This document shows positions 61,183 through 64,000 of a stretch of DNA of 64,000 bases, in pieces. Origin of the DNA: Desulfovibrio sp. (lineage in GTDB: Bacteria > Desulfobacterota > Desulfovibrionia > Desulfovibrionales > Desulfovibrionaceae); contig JAIKXS010000017.1 in assembly GCA_024683955.1 (NCBI GenBank), positions 1 through 64,000 on the forward strand. Reading direction: 5' to 3'. Numbering within the stretch: position 1 is the first letter of the stretch; every line of letters begins with the position of its first letter. Below the pieces are notes generated by a model. That model worked only from the letters and a program-made list of their open reading frames with translations. It searched no databases and was not told the DNA's origin. The translations under genes were made by a program, and so were the position numbers.

Positions 61183-63115
61183 AGCTCATTCCTCCTTTTT
61201 TAAAGGGCTCCTCCGCGGCAGTTCGAATCATGGAAACGATTTCCTCCACGGAACGCAAGCCCGCATTTTCACCTGAACGCAAACGCACATTACATCCGTG
61301 CGCCTGCACTTCCTTTTCGCCAACAACCAGCATATAGGGAATCTTGGCCATTTGCGCTTCACGAATCTTGAAGCCCAATTTTTCATTCCGCTCATCAAGT
61401 GTGACCCGGATGCCCCGGCTGCGCAACGCGTCGCACATCGCACTGGCCTCCTCACGAGCGGCGTCCGTAACCGTCAAAAGACGGGCCTGTTCAGGAGCAA
61501 GCCAGACAGGAAGCGCACCGGCGTACTGTTCGATGAGGACACCGATAAAGCGTTCCACGGACCCCATGATGGCACGATGGACCATGACGGGCCTGTGGCG
61601 CTCGCCGTCCTGACCAACATAGACTAAATCAAAACGTTCAGGAAGGGTAAAATCAACCTGAATGGTGGAACACTGCCATTCACGTCCAAGACAATCAAGA
61701 AGGACCACATCGATTTTTGGCCCATAAAACGCACCGTCACCCTCATTTATCACATACTGCAGCCCGGCAGCGTCGACAGCCTGAATAAGCGCGTTCGTCG
61801 CAAGCTCCCATGCCTCATCGGTACCGATACTGTCTTCAGGACGGGTTGAAATAAGAATTTTGTACTGGAAGCCAAAAAGATTCATTAAATCCTGAATCAA
61901 ATGAATGACATTCAGAATTTCGCCCTCAAGTTGCTCTGGCATGCAAATGATATGTGCATCATCCTGGGTGAACTGACGCACACGCAGAAGACCATGGAGA
62001 ACACCGCTCTTCTCGTGGCGGTGAACAAGGCCGAGTTCAAAGTACCGTTGCGGCAGGTCGCGGTAACTGCGCAGTGCATTGTTATAGATCAGCATATGCC
62101 CCACGCAATTCATGGGCTTTATGCCGTGCACGTCCTCATCGATCTGCGTGAAGTACATATTCTCGCGATAATGGTCGTAATGGCCTGAGCGCTGCCAGGT
62201 TTCCGCACGTAAGATCTGCGGACCCTGCACAATATCGTAATGCCGTTTCAAATGCTCACGCCGCCAGAAATCCTCGAGAATCGTGCGGACAAGCATACCG
62301 TTCGGCAGCCAGAATACCATACCAGGGGCAACGTCCTCCTGAAACATGAAAAGGGAAAGCTCTTTGCCAAGTTTGCGGTGGTCGCGGCGTTTCGCCTCTT
62401 CAAGCATCTTCAGATGTGCGGAAAGAGCCTTATCATCGGAAAAAGCCGTCCCGTAAATACGGGAGAGCATGGGATTGTGCTCATCGCCATGCCAGTAGGC
62501 ACCTGCCACGCTCAAAAGCTTGAACGATTTGACAAAGCCAGTATTCGGCACATGGGGGCCACGGCAGAGATCCGTAAATTCAGCACAGGAATAAAGAGAC
62601 ACCGTCGGGGCATCAATGCTTTCAATCAGCTCAACCTTGTACGTTTCGCCCATATCTCCAAAACGTGCCGCAGCTTCCTCACGCGACACGACGGAACGCT
62701 CAAAAGGAGCCTTCGCGTCGCAGATTTTTTTCATCTCGGCTTCGATGGACGAAAGATCCTCGCTTGAAAAGGGACGTTCCACGTCAAAGTCGTAATAAAA
62801 GCCGTTGGCAATAGCCGGTCCGATCGTGACCTTGGCCTTCGGAAAAAGGCGTTTGACAGCACATGCCATGACATGCGCCGCCGAATGGCGAATGATTTCA
62901 AGTCCCTCGGGACTCTCAGCATAGACAGGACGAATTTCCTCTGTTCCGTCGGGCAGAGGAAGAGAAATATCCACGCACCGCGTCTCACCGGCACAACGGC
63001 ATACGGCCGCCACAAGTGCCTTATACTTCTTTCCGCTCAAAACCTGCTGCAAGACACTCGCAACAGAGGCGTTCGCCTGCGCTTCAACAGACTGCCCATC
63101 CACCTCGACCTTCAT
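61169..63115 (-). CDS. thrS: Threonyl-tRNA synthetase
   Basis: [25 protein letters not shown]...[35 protein letters not shown]...; GAAGGAG SD before ATG at 63115. Confidence 0.98.
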   Translation of the reverse strand: MKVEVDGQSVEAQANASVASVLQQVLSGKKYKALVAAVCRCAGETRCVDISLPLPDGTEEIRPVYAESPEGLEIIRHSAAHVMACAVKRLFPKAKVTIGPAIANGFYYDFDVERPFSSEDLSSIEAEMKKICDAKAPFERSVVSREEAAARFGDMGETYKVELIESIDAPTVSLYSCAEFTDLCRGPHVPNTGFVKSFKLLSVAGAYWHGDEHNPMLSRIYGTAFSDDKALSAHLKMLEEAKRRDHRKLGKELSLFMFQEDVAPGMVFWLPNGMLVRTILEDFWRREHLKRHYDIVQGPQILRAETWQRSGHYDHYRENMYFTQIDEDVHGIKPMNCVGHMLIYNNALRSYRDLPQRYFELGLVHRHEKSGVLHGLLRVRQFTQDDAHIICMPEQLEGEILNVIHLIQDLMNLFGFQYKILISTRPEDSIGTDEAWELATNALIQAVDAAGLQYVINEGDGAFYGPKIDVVLLDCLGREWQCSTIQVDFTLPERFDLVYVGQDGERHRPVMVHRAIMGSVERFIGVLIEQYAGALPVWLAPEQARLLTVTDAAREEASAMCDALRSRGIRVTLDERNEKLGFKIREAQMAKIPYMLVVGEKEVQAHGCNVRLRSGENAGLRSVEEIVSMIRTAAEEPFKKGGMSYSFS

Positions 63116-63273
63116 ACAAGCTCCTTCAGCCGCTACACATGGAATCATTCTTAAGTGGAACGTTCCGTTCAAAATTCACGTCTTTCCATCTGATATGACG
63201 CGGCAACACAGCACCATCAGAAAGAAAAAACGCTTCTTCGCTGTAAGAAAAATAACGAACGGCTCAATATAAT

Positions 63274-63321
63274 CAAGTTAAGACCATTCAGAAATACAGT
63301 TTTCTGAATGGTCTTAACTTG
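63274..63321. repeat. Copy B of the dispersed palindrome
   Basis: CAAGTTAAGACCATTCAGAAA / TTTCTGAATGGTCTTAACTTG, perfect 21-bp stem, 6-nt loop. Confidence 0.85.
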
Positions 63322-63527
63322 GTTATTCTTTCGAAAAATTTTTTCCCACGAAAGGCGTACCCTGACCGCACACGCAGGATCCGCGTCTCAAGTCAAAATA
63401 AAGATATACATCCACAGGGAAGGCAGGTTCCGAACCTCAACTCGGGCATATCCCGTGCAGAAGCAAGCTGAACAGCCTTCGCAACACGCCTGGGGAGAGA
63501 GAAAGACATCCTTAATACATTACAATA

Positions 63528-63563
63528 AAGACCATTCAGAGATACCTTTTTCTGAATGGTCTT
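63528..63563. repeat. Copy C of the dispersed palindrome
   Basis: AAGACCATTCAGA / TCTGAATGGTCTT, perfect 13-bp stem, 10-nt loop; flanks similar to copy B. Confidence 0.8.
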
Positions 63564-63618
63564 ATCGCAATTATTTTTTCAAAAAGAGGTATGCCGCTTT
63601 CTCTGCACAGTGCAGGAA

Positions 63619-63656
63619 AAGGATTTGGCGGCATTTCTGCCGCCCAAAAAATCCTT
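63619..63656 (-). terminator. Terminator-like hairpin downstream of tRNA-Val
   Basis: AAGGATTT-GGCGGC-ATTTCT-GCCGCC-...AAATCCTT, with TTTT following on the minus strand. Confidence 0.4.
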
Positions 63657-63748
63657 ACCCCAGCTACTATCGGGTAAACACCTTCGGCTTCGACACACCC
63701 AGCCGAAAAAATATATGTGTTATTGGGATATACCCAATCGCTTGCAAA

Positions 63749-63825
63749 TGGTAGGAACGAGCAGACTTGAACTGCTGACCCCTTCCGTGTCAAGGAAGTA
63801 CTCTAGCCACCTGAGCTACGCTCCT
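63749..63825 (-). tRNA. tRNA-Val(GAC), CCA encoded
   Basis: AGGAGCGTAGCTCAGGTGGCTAGAGTACTTCCTTGACACGGAAGGGGTCAGCAGTTCAAGTCTGCTCGTTCCTACCA; anticodon loop TTGACAC. Confidence 0.95.
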
Positions 63826-64000
63826 ACAAAAGACAAGTGTCTGTATAGACAAACTCTCCTCATTCGTCAATATCCCAGACACAACTTTTTTTCGTCATGC
63901 GCAAAAAAATTCTTTGACCGACTGCCCTTTCTTACTCCGCACGCATCCACAGCGAGGTGTGCGACCCTGAAAACCCGCCTGTCACAAGTGGAAAAGCCGA

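Noticed and set aside
1-64000. CRISPR arrays, rRNA operon, intact IS elements, toxin-antitoxin or known defence systems
   Set aside because: I looked for regularly spaced repeats and hallmark proteins and saw none in this window.

Overview
The window looks like a chromosomal segment of a Desulfovibrionaceae-like deltaproteobacterium (Desulfobacterota). This placement is inferred from gene content and protein style, not from a search. Most of it is housekeeping: galU, gluQRS, mazG, trmFO, argD, the mnmE-jag-yidC-yidD-rnpA-rpmH cluster, aroK, rnr-murJ, fliM, pgk, tkt, rpe, pheT/pheS, rplT-rpmI-infC-thrS, tRNA-Thr(CGT) and tRNA-Val(GAC). The accessory signal is at the left end (about 1-5400). 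It contains a partial repeat-protein gene, a phage ERF-like remnant, an RND pump gene that seems to be cut off after about 4 codons, and an orphan CesT-like type III secretion chaperone beside decayed DNA. A second accessory patch is an AT-rich island at about 48.6-50.26 kb carrying a secreted phage-lysozyme-like protein. The most interesting unexplained signals are: (1) a 25-nt element (minus strand GGAAA-N6-GAGGCAGCG-TTTCC, one arm variant) found 36-43 nt upstream of three unrelated start codons; (2) a three-copy dispersed palindrome (AAGRCCATTCAGA...TCTGAATGGYCTT) with a compensatory arm change; (3) a probable AUA start codon for infC inside the end of thrS; (4) a long rod-like RNA candidate (possibly 6S) after galU. 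I found no CRISPR array, rRNA or intact transposase. No searches or folding programs were run.
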